Source: Pictodentalium vernedei (lineage: Eukaryota; Mollusca; Scaphopoda; Dentaliida; Dentaliidae). Taken from it: a DNA stretch of 64,000 bases. The first letter of the stretch is position 1, and each line of letters begins with the position of its first letter. Shown one piece after another: positions 1-12,700 of the stretch. The notes beneath the pieces are model-generated. The model saw nothing but the letters and a program-made list of their open reading frames with translations. It did no database searches and was not told where the DNA came from. Location of the stretch: positions 163,596,453 through 163,660,452 of the forward strand of contig CM062290.1 in the NCBI GenBank assembly GCA_031216915.1, in the 5' to 3' direction. Both the position numbers and the translations under genes were made by a program.

Positions 1-1297
1 AAAGAATAATTTGTATATGTGAACAAACACTGCGTATACAGCCATATATGAATTTAACTATTTTTATATCCACTTGGTGTCGAGTCTTGAAGGAAGGGTG
101 GGTGGCTGGGACTGAAAGTCTTGTAATGTGATGCACGACTGTACAGTTTAAAAATGGCCACTTTGTCAGTAATCATGTGCGTTGGTTTTCACAGAGAGTG
201 GAAAATTAAAACACAGGGTTATTTTTGTTTTGTTTAATGACCAAAGACTCAAATGCCAGAAATATATTTGCAACAACAGCTCATCAGATTTCTTTAACTT
301 TATCTTCACAGTCAGTCACGTTTGTTGTTTTAAGACAGACAAGACTTGACCAAGTAAGAAATACTGAAAAAAGGGAATTGCGATCGAAATAAGTTGTTTA
401 GCATCTTATTTGCCTTTTTCCAGATCATATGATTTACCAGGGCAGTTAGAAGAATGTTAATCAATTATCGGTGAACGTTTCCAAAACTTATTCTCAAAGT
501 ACCATTACTGTTCCGCTCAGACTGTGCATCATTAATGTCTGTTAATAAGATTTACTGGAGTCGGTTCATTAACCCAATACGGCCATTCAGATAGCCTTCG
601 AAATCTCCATCCATATTTCAGTTGGAAAGAGGTAGTTGTAGCAACGTTCCTTCGCGTGAATCTCATGACAGTACCTAGAACAAGGAAATAATTGGGGCTT
701 AACTCAATTCTGCGGCGATTTGGCGATATTACATTTCATTACGCTTCATATAAAAGGAACTCGTCTTCGTTCGATTCACACTTTACAGAATATTGACCCA
801 CAATTTCGTGCAACGTGAAACAGGATCAGAAACGCTGTTTGCATCGCCCGATTGCCCCAGAATCAAGAGTAAATTTAGCACCAATCTAATTCTGTTTGGA
901 ATTCGACGATGTTATGGGTTGTAAGTTTACCAGCTTTCGTGGAACTTTGCGACCATTGATATAATGCGATGTGCATTTTCTAATAAAGATAAACAATTAT
1001 TCTTTCTTGATGAAGTTGTAGATAAACAAATCAATAAGTATTAATTCCCCTTGAAAACATCAAGTTATTAACATAATTTGTGGAACTATCCGACATAGTT
1101 ATAACACTACGGTTGTGATGAGTCTTCATTTCTGACTACAATGTGATCAAAATGTCGATCAAATAAAGTCTCGATTACCCTACATTCTAACCTCGATTCA
1201 GAGAAAATCAGTCTTTATGAAATTTTTCAGATTTGATCGTCCAGAATATATCAGTTGATCGGAAAAGATAACCTTTGAAGAGTCACAAGCTAAACTT
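1..1297. other. No gene seen; 5' flank or upstream intron
   Basis: AT-rich single-copy-looking sequence. A short stretch at 556-594 (GGAGTCGGTTCATTAACCCA...) resembles 4201-4239, so both may be worn copies of one repeat. I looked for a phase-1 donor that could precede exon A and found none convincing. Confidence 0.5.
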
Positions 1298-1546
1298 TTA
1301 ACCCTTTACCCAACGCAGACGATATCAAAATTTATTATTTTAAATATCATTTTTGAAATTTTTCAAAAAATTTCAACAAAACCATATCATGTGACCCCTC
1401 GTTGGAACGAGCTCGACGATCTCGTTCCACCGAGGGGGTCACATGATATGGTTTTGTTGAAATTTTTTGAAAAATAATATTTTTTCAACTGCTGAATTTG
1501 CATATTACGCTGGCGGATGTGGGCGATTCGTTGGGTAAAGGGTTAA
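1298..1546 (+). mobile_element. piggyBac-like MITE, family B, complete
   Basis: Flanked by TTAA on both sides (1298-1301 and 1543-1546), with inverted ends CCCTTTACCCAACG / CGTTGGGTAAAGGG. The interior is a long hairpin with arms AACCATATCATGTGACCCC and its complement around a GGAACGAGCTCGACGA core. It has no coding capacity. Family B differs from family A in the outer arms (GCAGACGATATC at the left, CATATTACGC at the right). TTAA sites and CCC ends are hallmarks of piggyBac; the assignment rests on these only. Confidence 0.8.
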
Positions 1547-3679
1547 GTCAAAAATGAAACGTTTTAATTGTTTAAGTGTCGACTCCGTTCGTGTCAGTGA
1601 AAGGGTCAAAGTATCGACTGATGCTGTAAGAAAAACTGAGCTACACACTTACGGCTCAAAACGCCCACCACCTGTTGTCTGGCATATTTGTGATTTCATC
1701 GTGACATCAACACACTCGAATGTCCAGCGGGCAAGGTCTTCCCTCTGCAACCTATTTTTCGTTGATCCTGTAGCAGTATGTTCAAGCACAAATCTGTTAT
1801 ATTTTATTTCATGTTCAAAATTTGTTTTAAAATTTATCAAATTTGCAGTAATATTTATCAGTTCAGCAGAGAGTTTATCGCCATTTCCTTTTTAAACTTT
1901 CGAAAGAACTTCCTCTTCTGATTTTCAGAAATTACTCCACAGAGAGAGTGTTTGGGTATGCAGAGCTACATTTATGTTCAAATTGTGTTGGGTTGAATGT
2001 TAATGACCGTCTGTCATTATTTGCAATATTTCTATTTCACGTAGTTTTTTACCAATATTTTATTCTCATGAAATGGTTCGTTGCATAGATCAAGTCAGTG
2101 TAAATAAATACCTTCGCCCAAATGATTTGATTCGATTCGAGTCACGTCGAACTGATTTAGAGACTTTCGAATTGTCGAGATGTTCTCAAAATCCTACCAA
2201 GCACCCCCCCCCCCCCCCTTGAAGTATCCTCCTATTATCAGTTCTCTATTGAAGACCGCCCTGATGATAGCATAAGGATTCAATTGGGTTCCACTTTCGA
2301 AACTACTTTGATTCCATGATGTAAGGTTAAAAAGGGTGTTTTAATTCTCGATTAATCTCTCGTTGAATTTGTACCCCCTCATTGAACATACTTATTGCCT
2401 CTCAGCGTTTTTCAATATTAGTACAAACTCAGGTAGACCCGAAACTTTTTACATTATTTGATTGATGCATATTTCTTTAGTTGCGTCTCCAATATGTTTG
2501 CCTTGTTACAATTTATGCACTCTCTCATGAATTGAAACGATGCAGATCCCCATAGATTAAATACTTTCCTTCAAACATAATATGAAGAGCATCGAAGCTT
2601 TTGAATTGCAGTACCTGAAGTTTGTTTTTAGAGGAATGTGTTATTTTTCAAATTAAAAATGAATTTATTGGTTTAAATATGCACTTTCTGTGTGTAAACA
2701 GACAGACGAAATCCTCTACATGTTTTCTCACTTTTTACAAGAGAAAAATAAAAATTAAAAATAAAACCCTCCCTCCCTCACTGATTTGGAAAAAAAATTG
2801 TCTGCGAATCAAATAATTTTTGTGTGTGACCTAATATTACGTTTTTATCTAGTAATTTGTGGAAACAGACGAGTCGTCGTTCCATACAATACATGAGTAT
2901 AGACAACATTTACGATTGTAAGAAGATGGAATATCTAGAATTTGAAGAGCAGTATGTGATTCGATAGGAGATTCTGTCCGATTCGAATTCCTCTGCCCAG
3001 TTCGATTCGAAATCGATTTGAACCGAAATCAGATATTCGCAGGGCTGTTCTTCACAGTTACATGCCGACTATTCTACAATTTACAAAAGGTGCATGATCA
3101 AATGTAGAAGTTGACAACAGTCGTCACAACCTATCCGGGACTATCATGGTAATACATCTGAATATTTGGCTTTTCTGGAATAGTTCCACGAATGGAATGG
3201 CTCCATCTACCAGGAGATATGGTAAATGTTGAGACGAATCTGGGCGTATTCAACTAATCTCCTAAGTATATATTTGATAATACCGAAGAGTCAGTGTTGT
3301 GATTGAGTATCGGTATTAATTTTCGTCTTTTCACAATTTTCAGATAAGATGCCGTTTCTCCGGTTTGTGCTCAAGGAATTTTCCAAACGAAGAGAAGATG
3401 TTTTCCCATCAGTGTCACCTGACAGGAATGGGTCAAAGCACAGGCTTTCTTTTCTAGACCTCTGTTCAATAGGTATAGTATAATTAACATGCCTTACAAC
3501 AAATTTTATTTTACCAACAGTAGTTGAAATAATATAGTTCCCGCTATTCTGTCTTGGAAGTGGTAATATAACCCTATCAGCTATAGGCTTGAAATGAGAA
3601 TGTACATGCAAGACTCTGATAGCAATGCGGTCTCTTTCTTGGCCAGATAGCAACATATTTGTACTTATGCTCTGAGACT
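1547..3679. other. No gene seen; low-complexity and worn repeats
   Basis: Contains a C run at 2206 and ATTCGATTC-rich pieces at 2130-2160 and 2960-3040 that may be worn ends of a hAT-type element. A half arm at 2489-2516 is related to the foldback at 33256. Open frames here have no family likeness. Confidence 0.4.
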
Positions 3680-3930
3680 TTAACCCTTTACCTAACATGA
3701 AAAGCAGACGACACTTGCAAACACAATTCTTGAAAAACTAATTTTTTCATTTTTTGTCTCACAAACATAGGTTATGACCCCTCATTGGAACGAGCTCGAC
3801 GAGCTCGTTCCAAATAGGGGTCATAACCTATGTTTTTGAGACAAAGAAAAGAAAATATAATGAAAATTAATTGGCAATTTTTGAGAATAGCGCTGGCCGG
3901 TTTTATCCGTTACGTTTGGTAAAGGGTTAT
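3680..3930 (-). mobile_element. piggyBac-like MITE, family A
   Basis: Left end TTAACCCTTTACC; right end GGTAAAGGGTTAT, with one base changed in the TTAA. The core palindrome GGAACGAGCTCGACGAGCTC lies near 3789. Taking the GTAACGGCC end as the left of the family, this copy is reversed. One arm of the core has decayed (CCAAATAGGGG against CCTCATTGG). Confidence 0.85.
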
Positions 3931-4240
3931 ACTTGTAATAGGACAGAACACAACGAGGGTGGAGTGCAGGGGTCTGGAATCCACCAAAGGTCGTCAATTC
4001 CTGTCCCCCTACCGGAGTTGTGTGCTGTATTGAGTGAATAAAGCTGATATGTTGAAAGAAAAATATCCCCTTCGGCGGTCTGATAACTTTCTTGCTTGAT
4101 GCTGTTTCGTGTCGAAGCATTTCATTCACGTCACAACTTCACCTAGACTCGTAATCTCCAAGCAGATGCGTTCTTGCATTACGTTCATTTATTTATTTTC
4201 TGGAGTTGGTTCATAAATCCAACACGACCATTCCCATCGA

Positions 4241-4590
4241 AATTTATTTATTATTTACAGCCAGTGTCACCCCGTGTCGGACAGTTTTAAGGATGCAGAA
4301 AGCCGGTGTATTCAGAGAGAACCACCGAGCAGCGGCAAGCAACTGACAGTCTCCTCATCGTACTAACTCCACACAATTCGGTTAAGCATTGGTTCAAGAC
4401 AGGTCCCCCATCGACGTGCAGTACGCATTCGTACACAGCGCAATCGTATCCACCACGTGAGCAGTCGGGATTAAATTCCTTGCCCAAAGACACAATACAG
4501 TTACCCTAGCGGGGATCGAACCGTGGACCTTCCGGTTCAATGTTTCGGAAATTCAGTACCGTAGCTCCCGAGCCACTCCCGTCTGACGTT
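4241..4590 (-). mobile_element. tRNA-derived SINE
   Basis: On the minus strand: head GGGAGTGGCTCGGGAGCTAC, B-box GGTTCGATCCCC, body TGTGTCTTTGGGCAAGG and GCGTACTGCACGTCGATGG, then TTAAAACTGTCCG and a tail with AATAAATAAA at 4241. Box A and box B spacing fits a Pol III promoter. The 3' part is of the TGACACTGGCTGT subtype. Confidence 0.85.
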
Positions 4591-6193
4591 CATACGCTTA
4601 ATCCAGATTTCTGTATCCAGCACATTTCCAATTGTATCGCGTAACATTGAATACACATAGCAATCTATGTATATTTCGAAATCAAAGTCGCCTCAATAAA
4701 AACAAATAGAAATTGCACCTGCAATTCAGTGATCTCGCACTTCTTTTTCCACAGAGGAGAGTCTGCAGAGGTGGTGTGGGGAGGGGGGGGGGGGGTGATA
4801 CAGACTGGGTTGAAAATCTCGGTCTGCTTTTGTATTCATAGCACTGTAAATTGCGAACACCACAATATGCTACAGAATGTAGCAGCATGGTTTTGTGCAA
4901 ACAAGAAAACAGACGACATGAGGCCTTTTTGGATAAAGGCATTAAGGGTCAAGGCATTGTTACATTTACGGATTAATTACTAAACATTTAAAATAATAGG
5001 AGTCTTCAGGAAAATACCGGTATCTATTATGGAATATAGCGACGCGGCAAGTCATTTCTCTTTCCTTTCCTCTTTTCTGATCCAATTCATCTTTTGAAAA
5101 TTTTCAGTTTATAATTTTATCTTATACTCAGTAGATGTGTGAATTATCTGTAGATGCAGGAATTATTTTTCTTTTATTTGTATATCACAATCCAAATAAC
5201 TGTTTTCGGCACAGGAAAGAGTTTATGTAAGTCGTATAACTTGTTCCCAAATCCTTTCTACATTCTTTATGGCAAATAAAATAGGTTTAAACCAAGTCAT
5301 TTATTATCTGCAATGATTGTGAAGAAGACGAGTAATCTCTACAAACTTGATGCACTGGATGACTTTCTGCTTCAGTTTTTGTTTGACGCTATCCAGAAGA
5401 GGTGGTTTGATACACTGTGTGGAAATTATAAGGCAAATCGGTTGCTAAGCCGAAATTAACAATGTTTTTCAACCAAAAATTGTCCAACCGGCGAAGCAAT
5501 GCAATGCAGACTCTGGATTTCTAGGTTCGAAGAGAGAACTGTTCACACAGAAGCCGCGTCCAAAGGAATGAACAAAATTACACGCGGAACCTGATAGATA
5601 CCCAACCTCTTGGAAACTATACAACGCATACGAGAGAAAAACTCAGTTTAGCTTATTGACTGTTCTTTTACAACTGTCTTCCGACGAACTTTCCTAACAT
5701 ACCCCATGTACTGAGTAACATCGAACTGTTTTTTGAAATGTATATCATTTGTGTACATCAGTATCTTCAAAAGTAAACTCCAATGTTACATTCAGTGTTC
5801 ACGCTCTCAGGATTCTAATTGCACCGAGAAATTTGAGTTGGTGCCCAAACATCTCCATTGGCTAAACTTTTGGCACCAGCACAGTTCCTTATACTTGTGA
5901 AGGAAACGTGATGTGATGAGTGCGATTGATCGATGATGAAACAAAAAAAATTATATTTCAGCAGATATTCTAACGAAACAAGAGACGTTTATCTACTTAA
6001 TGTATTACTCCTGGTATAAGGTAATTGTCAGATGGCAATAAAGGCGGAAACAATAACCTATTTTCACGAACCACACTGTGATTGAGTGAATAAGGTGTTA
6101 GAAGTAGTATTTGGACTAAGTTCCAACGTTAATTGTTAGTAAATGGAAATGAGGTATTGCCATTTCTTCAATAAAACATTGTAGGTTATCAAA
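4591..6193. other. No gene seen
   Basis: AT-rich sequence with a G run at 4784-4795. No coding exon, RNA gene or clear repeat was recognised. Confidence 0.4.
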
Positions 6194-6742
6194 TTTGCAA
6201 AAAGGCAACATTTAATTAGATAAATACCTCATACCGTTGCGATTGACTCGCAGCGGTATTAAGTATTTATCTAATTAAATTGTGTTAAAACTGACACTTC
6301 CAAGGTGTTAAACTGATTCTAACTCTTAGGGTTTGATTTTAACACTCAAAGTGCAATGCTTTAAGCACTTAGACATTACAATCGTCAGACATCTGAAACT
6401 TGAATGGATGGTACTTCCCATGTGTCTAGCATTGGTGGTTCTTCCAGAACCGTCCATAATTTGATTTGCGCTTGGTGGGTACATAATTAAAAGGACACAA
6501 CGCAGATGACGCGGATCAGGCTCGAGAGTTCGAGCCTGATCCGCGTCATCTGCGTTGTTTCCTTTTAAATGTCGCGACATTACACTTGTCAAGTGGTATT
6601 ATTGTAACATCTGTCAAGTTCTGGGATATCTACACTTGAAGAAAGTGCTAGTTCCGCACTTAGTAAGTGTTATTAAATATAGCACTTCAAGTGTAGTTTT
6701 TAACACTTTAGTTTTTAGCGTGTAAATGTTGCCTTTTGTAAA
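6194..6742. mobile_element. Unclassified foldback element with 15-bp inverted ends
   Basis: AAAAGGCAACATTTA (6200-6214) pairs with TAAATGTTGCCTTTT (6723-6737). Inside are a cruciform at 6211-6282 (TAATTAGATAAATAC / GTATTTATCTAATTA) and a hairpin with perfect 29-bp arms at 6497-6525 and 6530-6558. ACACTT / AAGTGT motifs recur through the rest. No coding capacity; superfamily unknown. Confidence 0.6.
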
Positions 6743-7972
6743 ACCTCTCCACCCGCTAATCCCAGTGGATTAACAGTAACTATTTGTTTGCCTGTTATTA
6801 TCAGAGTGCAACAACAGGTGTACGTACCGACAACATTTAGCTTGACCATCCATTGAATGAAGGGCATAGCTATAATTTAGGTGACCGTCCATTTCGCCTA
6901 CCCAGGATTCGTCAAAACTTTCGAGTTCTGTCGCATTTTTCCTTGACCAATTGTCCGCTCACCCCTGAAATAATTGACAGTTCATTTCTTGAAACTCGAT
7001 CAATTTATTAAGATCAGACTGCGAAAAATCGCCCTCCCCTCCTAATAGCCCCTTGGTACCAAAACGCGTTGTTTGGCACTAAAATATCCAGAATTGCCAA
7101 AACTTTGACACCAGCCAGTTTCGGTCCAGTTTCGACGCTGGTTACATTTATATACAGAAGATTACATCACTTGTCTCTACAAACATTTCTTCACTGAAAA
7201 TCAGTGATAACGTCTCTCTTTCAACTCTTAAGTGTGCTGCACAATCAAGACGGGATTATGTTCCAGATGGTAGAGCGGTGATTCGATCTCCTGCCGAAAG
7301 AATTCCTGTCTGCATCAATACCCTACCGATACTATGCTAAACCACGCATATTACTTGTTCTTCGGTAGACCCTATAGTAGAGTTCGGACCTCTGCCGACA
7401 GAGTTTCCTTCGGCAACAATCGAAATAACGAATCAAGAGATTGCACCATGCACAAAAGGTACAAGGTACTTGTATACCCCGCCTGTGTCGGGTTGAGAGA
7501 TGGGGCGGTGACCGAATGGCCTAACCACCGAATGGACAGATGTAATCCAGTATAACCCAGTTTCATCGAGAGTTGGGGTACACCTACACTAAACCACGCA
7601 CACCCTGGGGTCTGTCAATGGTTGAGTCGTGCGTGCGGTTTAGAAAAGGGTCTCTAAGCGGTCGGTTCCGAAGGAACGTTTTCGGAAGGCAAGGATTCGA
7701 ACAGTCCTTTGGCCGTTTCCGATGTTACAGTAACAGAATAAAAACATTGTTCTGAATATAAGGGAAATAAGCAGTCATTTAGTTTACAGAAAGGTGCATG
7801 CTAGAGAGGTGTCCCGAAAACGCGGCGAAGATTTTTCGCTCAAATGTACTTATTTTAACAATTGTTTTTGATTCAAGAATGATACAAAGATTTATGTGCA
7901 TCATATATGACCCCCACTTCCAACCCCTGGTACTTGTTCATGATGAATTTTGTCATTTCTTTTTCATTCCAG
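6743..7972. other. No exon found upstream of exon A
   Basis: The N-terminal exon of the transporter should end in phase 1 with a DL..LG-type sequence; nothing here fits. The pyrimidine-rich tract of exon A lies at 7950-7970. Confidence 0.4.
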
Positions 7973-8092
7973 GTGTTGGTAGTACTCTCGGTCTGGGTGT
8001 CTACATACTTGCAGAGTACATAGCGAAAGAAAAAGCTGGACCCTCTGTTGTCTTATCACTGCTAATTGCCGGAGTGTGTTCAACTTTAGCAG
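7973..8092 (+). CDS. SLC7A4-like: CAT-like transporter, exon A (TM1-TM2)
   Basis: The acceptor is TTTTCATTCCAG and the donor is GTAAGT. The exon begins with the last two bases of a Gly codon (phase 1) and also ends in phase 1. It encodes [20 protein letters not shown] followed by a second hydrophobic stretch ending STLAG. The family consensus here is GVGS..G.G.YVL.G..A.E.AGP, the unwound TM1 that contacts the substrate backbone. The glycines are kept, but the usual Gly after the YVL motif is Glu (ILAE), an unusual charge in the membrane. An exon supplying the preceding residues is expected upstream but was not seen in this window. Confidence 0.85.
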
Positions 8093-9716
8093 GTAAGTTC
8101 GATAACATAAACGGGTTTCGTATGTTATTACAAATTCCATCAAAGTCTTTCCGCCATGATTTAACTTGATCTGAAAGAGAGTGTCTTACCTTCAAATGAG
8201 AGATTATCGCCTCATATTACACTGATATTTTATTTCATTTAGTCATATATATATTAGGTCTTTCATTACACGCCTGTTCTGTATAATCCCCATCCACAGC
8301 AACACTATACCATGCGGAAAATGAATATCTGTTTCGAACATATGTGTGGAACGGAAATCGTTCACGGGCCATTTTTATCATGAAGCGAAATTTCACTGAA
8401 ATTTTCCACAAATCGTGCACCGCAATTACCATTTGAATCGCTAGCGACAGCTAAAAATCGTCCTCTGTGTTCCAGTGTGTTCTATGTGTCAGCAGCAACT
8501 CAGGGGACGAAATAGTAAAACGGCGTCCCCTCGCAAATTTGGTTGACGATAACATGTGTTCTTTTTGTTGATAGTTGTCGAATGAATTGCTGAGTGTCCT
8601 TCTGATAATGTTTTTTGTAGACGTGAAGGCGTGTAATAAACACAAAACGACACGCGTTTGTGAACGGGTAAATCGATATCGCACTTGTGCCATCGCGGAA
8701 GAATAAAACGTGAAGCTTGCGGCCTCTCGTTCTATCCTTCCATTCTGCGGCCTCTCGTTCTATCCTTCCATTCTGCGGCCCCTCGTTCTATCCTTCCATT
8801 CTGCGGCCCCTCGTTCTATCCTTCCGGACTACACACACGCGTGCCGTTCTGTGTATATCCTACTGACGATGTTCTTGAATTCCTAAAAAAAATCTAGTCA
8901 TGTGTACTGAAAAGAATAGTCATGACTTGATATCTGCATAAGAGTCCTATCCCTACCGCTATTTGTTGGGTAGGTATGTTTTTTGAACAAGCGACATAAG
9001 TATACCTTTACTGGGCAACAGTGTTTTTTGTGCTGGACATAAACACGTCTACAGCTGACGAAGTGTTAACTCTGTTGATTCATTGAACGACCATCTTACA
9101 TAATAAATTTAACCCTTCTGACTACGTGTCATGATTTATTCTCTCCAATTTCAATACTGTTTCTAACGCATGGGCAAATTCATTTTGTATCCAGTAGGAA
9201 TGGAAGATGTGTTTTTCATGCTTTTGCAGGGGCCATGGGTCCAGGGTGGGGGAGCCTGGGGGTGGGTGGGGTCTTATGTCCCCTCACTTTTTAGACTACT
9301 AAGTTCAAAATATTTGAATGAAAGAGTCTCGGTGACGTTCACATTATTATCCTTTACACACTTAATTGCTTGTCGGCGTTGGAATAGTGAACACACCAGT
9401 AGCATGTCAGTGCATTGTATAGGCCTATTGTGCGATCTGGGCGATTTTGGGGCATCAGTGAACCGATCCATTACTTGCAATCCACTAATGCCCTAAAATC
9501 GGCCAGATCACCCAGCTCGTTTCTTTTGCCTCTAATTTTTTCTAACATAATTTTCTCGGAAAGTGTCCCAGAACCTAGGCTTCCATTTCAACCTCTTCAC
9601 ATTCAAACTCACTCCGCGGCCCCTGTTTTGATCGATGTGTTGTCTATTCGTCAATTATCAAATTTGTGCGCCGTTGCTCTGTCCGATACGAGGTGATCCT
9701 GGCTGTCGAATTTGTA

Positions 9717-9766
<50 letters not shown>

Positions 9767-12700
9767 GTGTATATTTCGACAAATTATGCCTACCAATTTA
9801 AATGGGTTGTGGTCCATCACTGGGTTTTTAGAGAATCAATTCGCCCTTGAGTTCAAAAAGATATAATGAATATGTACTCCCATACAAATTTGTGCTTGCA
9901 ACTCGATAAACTAGATATTGCGTGATCCCAACCATTTTTCATTTTGTGCTAACAAAATAAACAGACCAGATTACAGTCCTGAGTATTCATGTATATGCAT
10001 TTCAAAGTAGAATACTTGAAATCAAAAGGTACACAAGAAAATATTCCGATGATAGACAACACACTGCATCAGGAAGTACTTCACTTTGCATGCGACGCTT
10101 ACGTCTTTTATGGATAGGGCAGTGGCTGATTGGACTTTAAACCGACAGGTCCACGGTTTGATCTCCGTCAGAGGTACCTGCGTTGTGACCTTGGACACGG
10201 CACTTAATCCTGATTGCCCACGTGGGAAGCGCGATGGCGCTGTGTAATAAGGCGTACTGAACGTCGATGGTGCACTTGTCTTCAACCAATGCCAAACCTG
10301 CTTAAGCGGAATTAGTATGTTGGTCAGTCTGAGAGTTGCACAGCGATGTTCGGTGATTCTCTCCGGGACTCCGGCTTCCTCCACCCGTAAAACTATCAGA
10401 CACGAGGTGACCCTGACTGTCAAAGGTATCGTTAAACCCCAATAAATAAATTCCGTCTTTTATCAGAATTCTGATGTAGTTGTCAGGAAGAAAGTTTAGT
10501 CTACGGGGTTTTATCCTTTCAAAATAGTTCGCAGAAATTTTTTAGTTAAGGAGCGTCAGTACAGTACTAATTTAAACCAGCAGCTCTATGGGTTGTCGGA
10601 TTAAATTATTACAGAACGCCCCACAAGTATAAAATGGATTCTCCCTAATGTTCCGATAAGTATTGTGTTCGTTTAATGTTGAACGGGTTAAATGAGTATC
10701 TGTCTCATCTGAACTGTACTCACTTCACATGAGACACAATAAAAGGATAACAATAAACTTTTCTTGTTATTTTTTCTCTAAAAAAGAGTTTCCAGTATCA
10801 TATCGATTGGAGATGAAATCTATTTAGGATTTGTGGTGACAGTAAAGGTTCAATCATGTTGATTTCTTGAGTTGTGAGATTATTCTTTAACAGAACTTTA
10901 TTTCTGATTAGCTGTTGATTGTGTCGTTTGCTCGACGTCTGCCATGTTCTCTGCTTCATGAAAAAACTTTAATCCCCAGTTAAAAACGTTAATTATATTT
11001 ATCACAGGTAATTATTTACATTTACCCATTACATCAATGACGCGTATCCTTTGATTTACAATAAATATTAGTTTTGGGGTTGTTTGACTAAATATTCAGT
11101 TTGGTTTAAACAATATTTATTAATTAATAACTGCGTTAATTATATACATGAAACAGGCTATTCACATAGGTATTGTACACCAAACAGTATATAATATAAC
11201 ACGGGAATTAAAAAGAAAAAAACTATACAAGACTATTCGACAGTAAGCTTATGCTTATAAGTATTTGATCGAATAAGTTGTCACAACGTGTTTCAAAGAC
11301 CATTAGCAGGGAGGTTTACTATATAAAGTTACATTTAACTAATTCTTCAAACTGGTAGTTTGGGGCGCATGGAAGAAAATTGGCAACATTCTTTTTTATG
11401 AACAGATTTGTCTGACTGTATATTTCGATGTTTTATTGCGAGCATCTGCGCGCGAGTGAAGGTGTGTTTTCGTGTGTGAGTGATTGATTGTCTGGACTAA
11501 CGCAGTCTGAGTTACTAATGGACTCCGAGGAACAAGGAAGAAAAAGTTTGTATGTTTACTTTGATCTCCCGAGTTTCATATTTGCTTTGTTGAGATAAAT
11601 GTTAGGCCTGGAAAAACAACTGAGGCAACAACAGTATATTGAAGGGTGTGTGTACTGGGGAGTGGGTATAAAATGTCTGCGGCGAAGTTAGCTTTTTTGT
11701 GTATGGGTGGAGAGTGAGATCAAAAGATGGCTGACAAAATTAGCGCTGAACAGCGTCGTCACATGCGACAATTGGCGCGCGTTGGCTAAATCGTGCTTCA
11801 CAGCCTTACCGCCTGTATTGGGTGAGGTCGCACACACATGAAACAGGTTTGTAAAATGAAAGTCTGAAATATACATTATCATTGATTCTCACTGGCATAT
11901 GGCAATTATCTCTGTCCATTTGTATTTTATCTGCCAATCCTAAAGGTATCACAGTACTAAATATTTTCCTATAGGCGACCACTATAACGTTCAGGCGAAA
12001 ACAATATGATCGCAACACTTTAATTTTGACATTCAAATATCTTTGTCTAGTATAGCCCTTCAGATAACTTTTTCTGACCCGAAAATAAGGGGTCATGCAA
12101 CAAATAAGGAAGAAACACTGACAGGAAGGGAAGTACCGGTCATGTGCACATATTCTTCAGGGAATTCCTAACAAAAACACACCAATAGTCACTTGTAGTT
12201 TTTAGGTCCAAAACGTCATCAATTCAACCTCTTTATTTATCTGGAATATTCAACAATAATGCAAGATGTCAGCAGAATGCTTCAGCCGTTTATTGGAGCA
12301 ATATATTTTCCCAATACGGCTTAGCTTCATAGATTGCATCATTTCCGAGTGCAACTTTTCAAGTCCGGTAACTTTAATTCAAATATTTTGTACAGTCATA
12401 CATACATGTACCTATAGGCTTAAAACGTTTCATACAAGCATGCAAATTTTCCAATGTAACTTTGAGTGAGTGATCGTCCCTCACCCCCCGTATTCGTGTC
12501 CTTGTCTTTTGGTCTAACGCCTGTGTAAAATGGAGCAGGCAAACACAATGGGAAATACGACGGCCCTCTGTCGAGGACAACTCGCACCGCGCGCCCCGTT
12601 TAATGAAATCTATACAATCACATATTTCCTACTGGCAATGTATGAGGATATTTTCAACTTCATGTATAATTCTGAATGAGAGTTTTGGTAACACCACCTA

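Noticed and set aside
7480-7560. GGGCGGTGACCGAATGGCC as a tRNA-like start
   Set aside because: The downstream arms do not fold as a tRNA and there is no B-box.
1-7972. N-terminal exon of the transporter
   Set aside because: No phase-1 donor preceded by a DL..LG-like frame was found; candidate donors near 921 and 5228 give the wrong codon or no open frame.
8685-8897. 70-codon Pro/Ser-rich open frame
   Set aside because: It is the translation of the 28-bp minisatellite.
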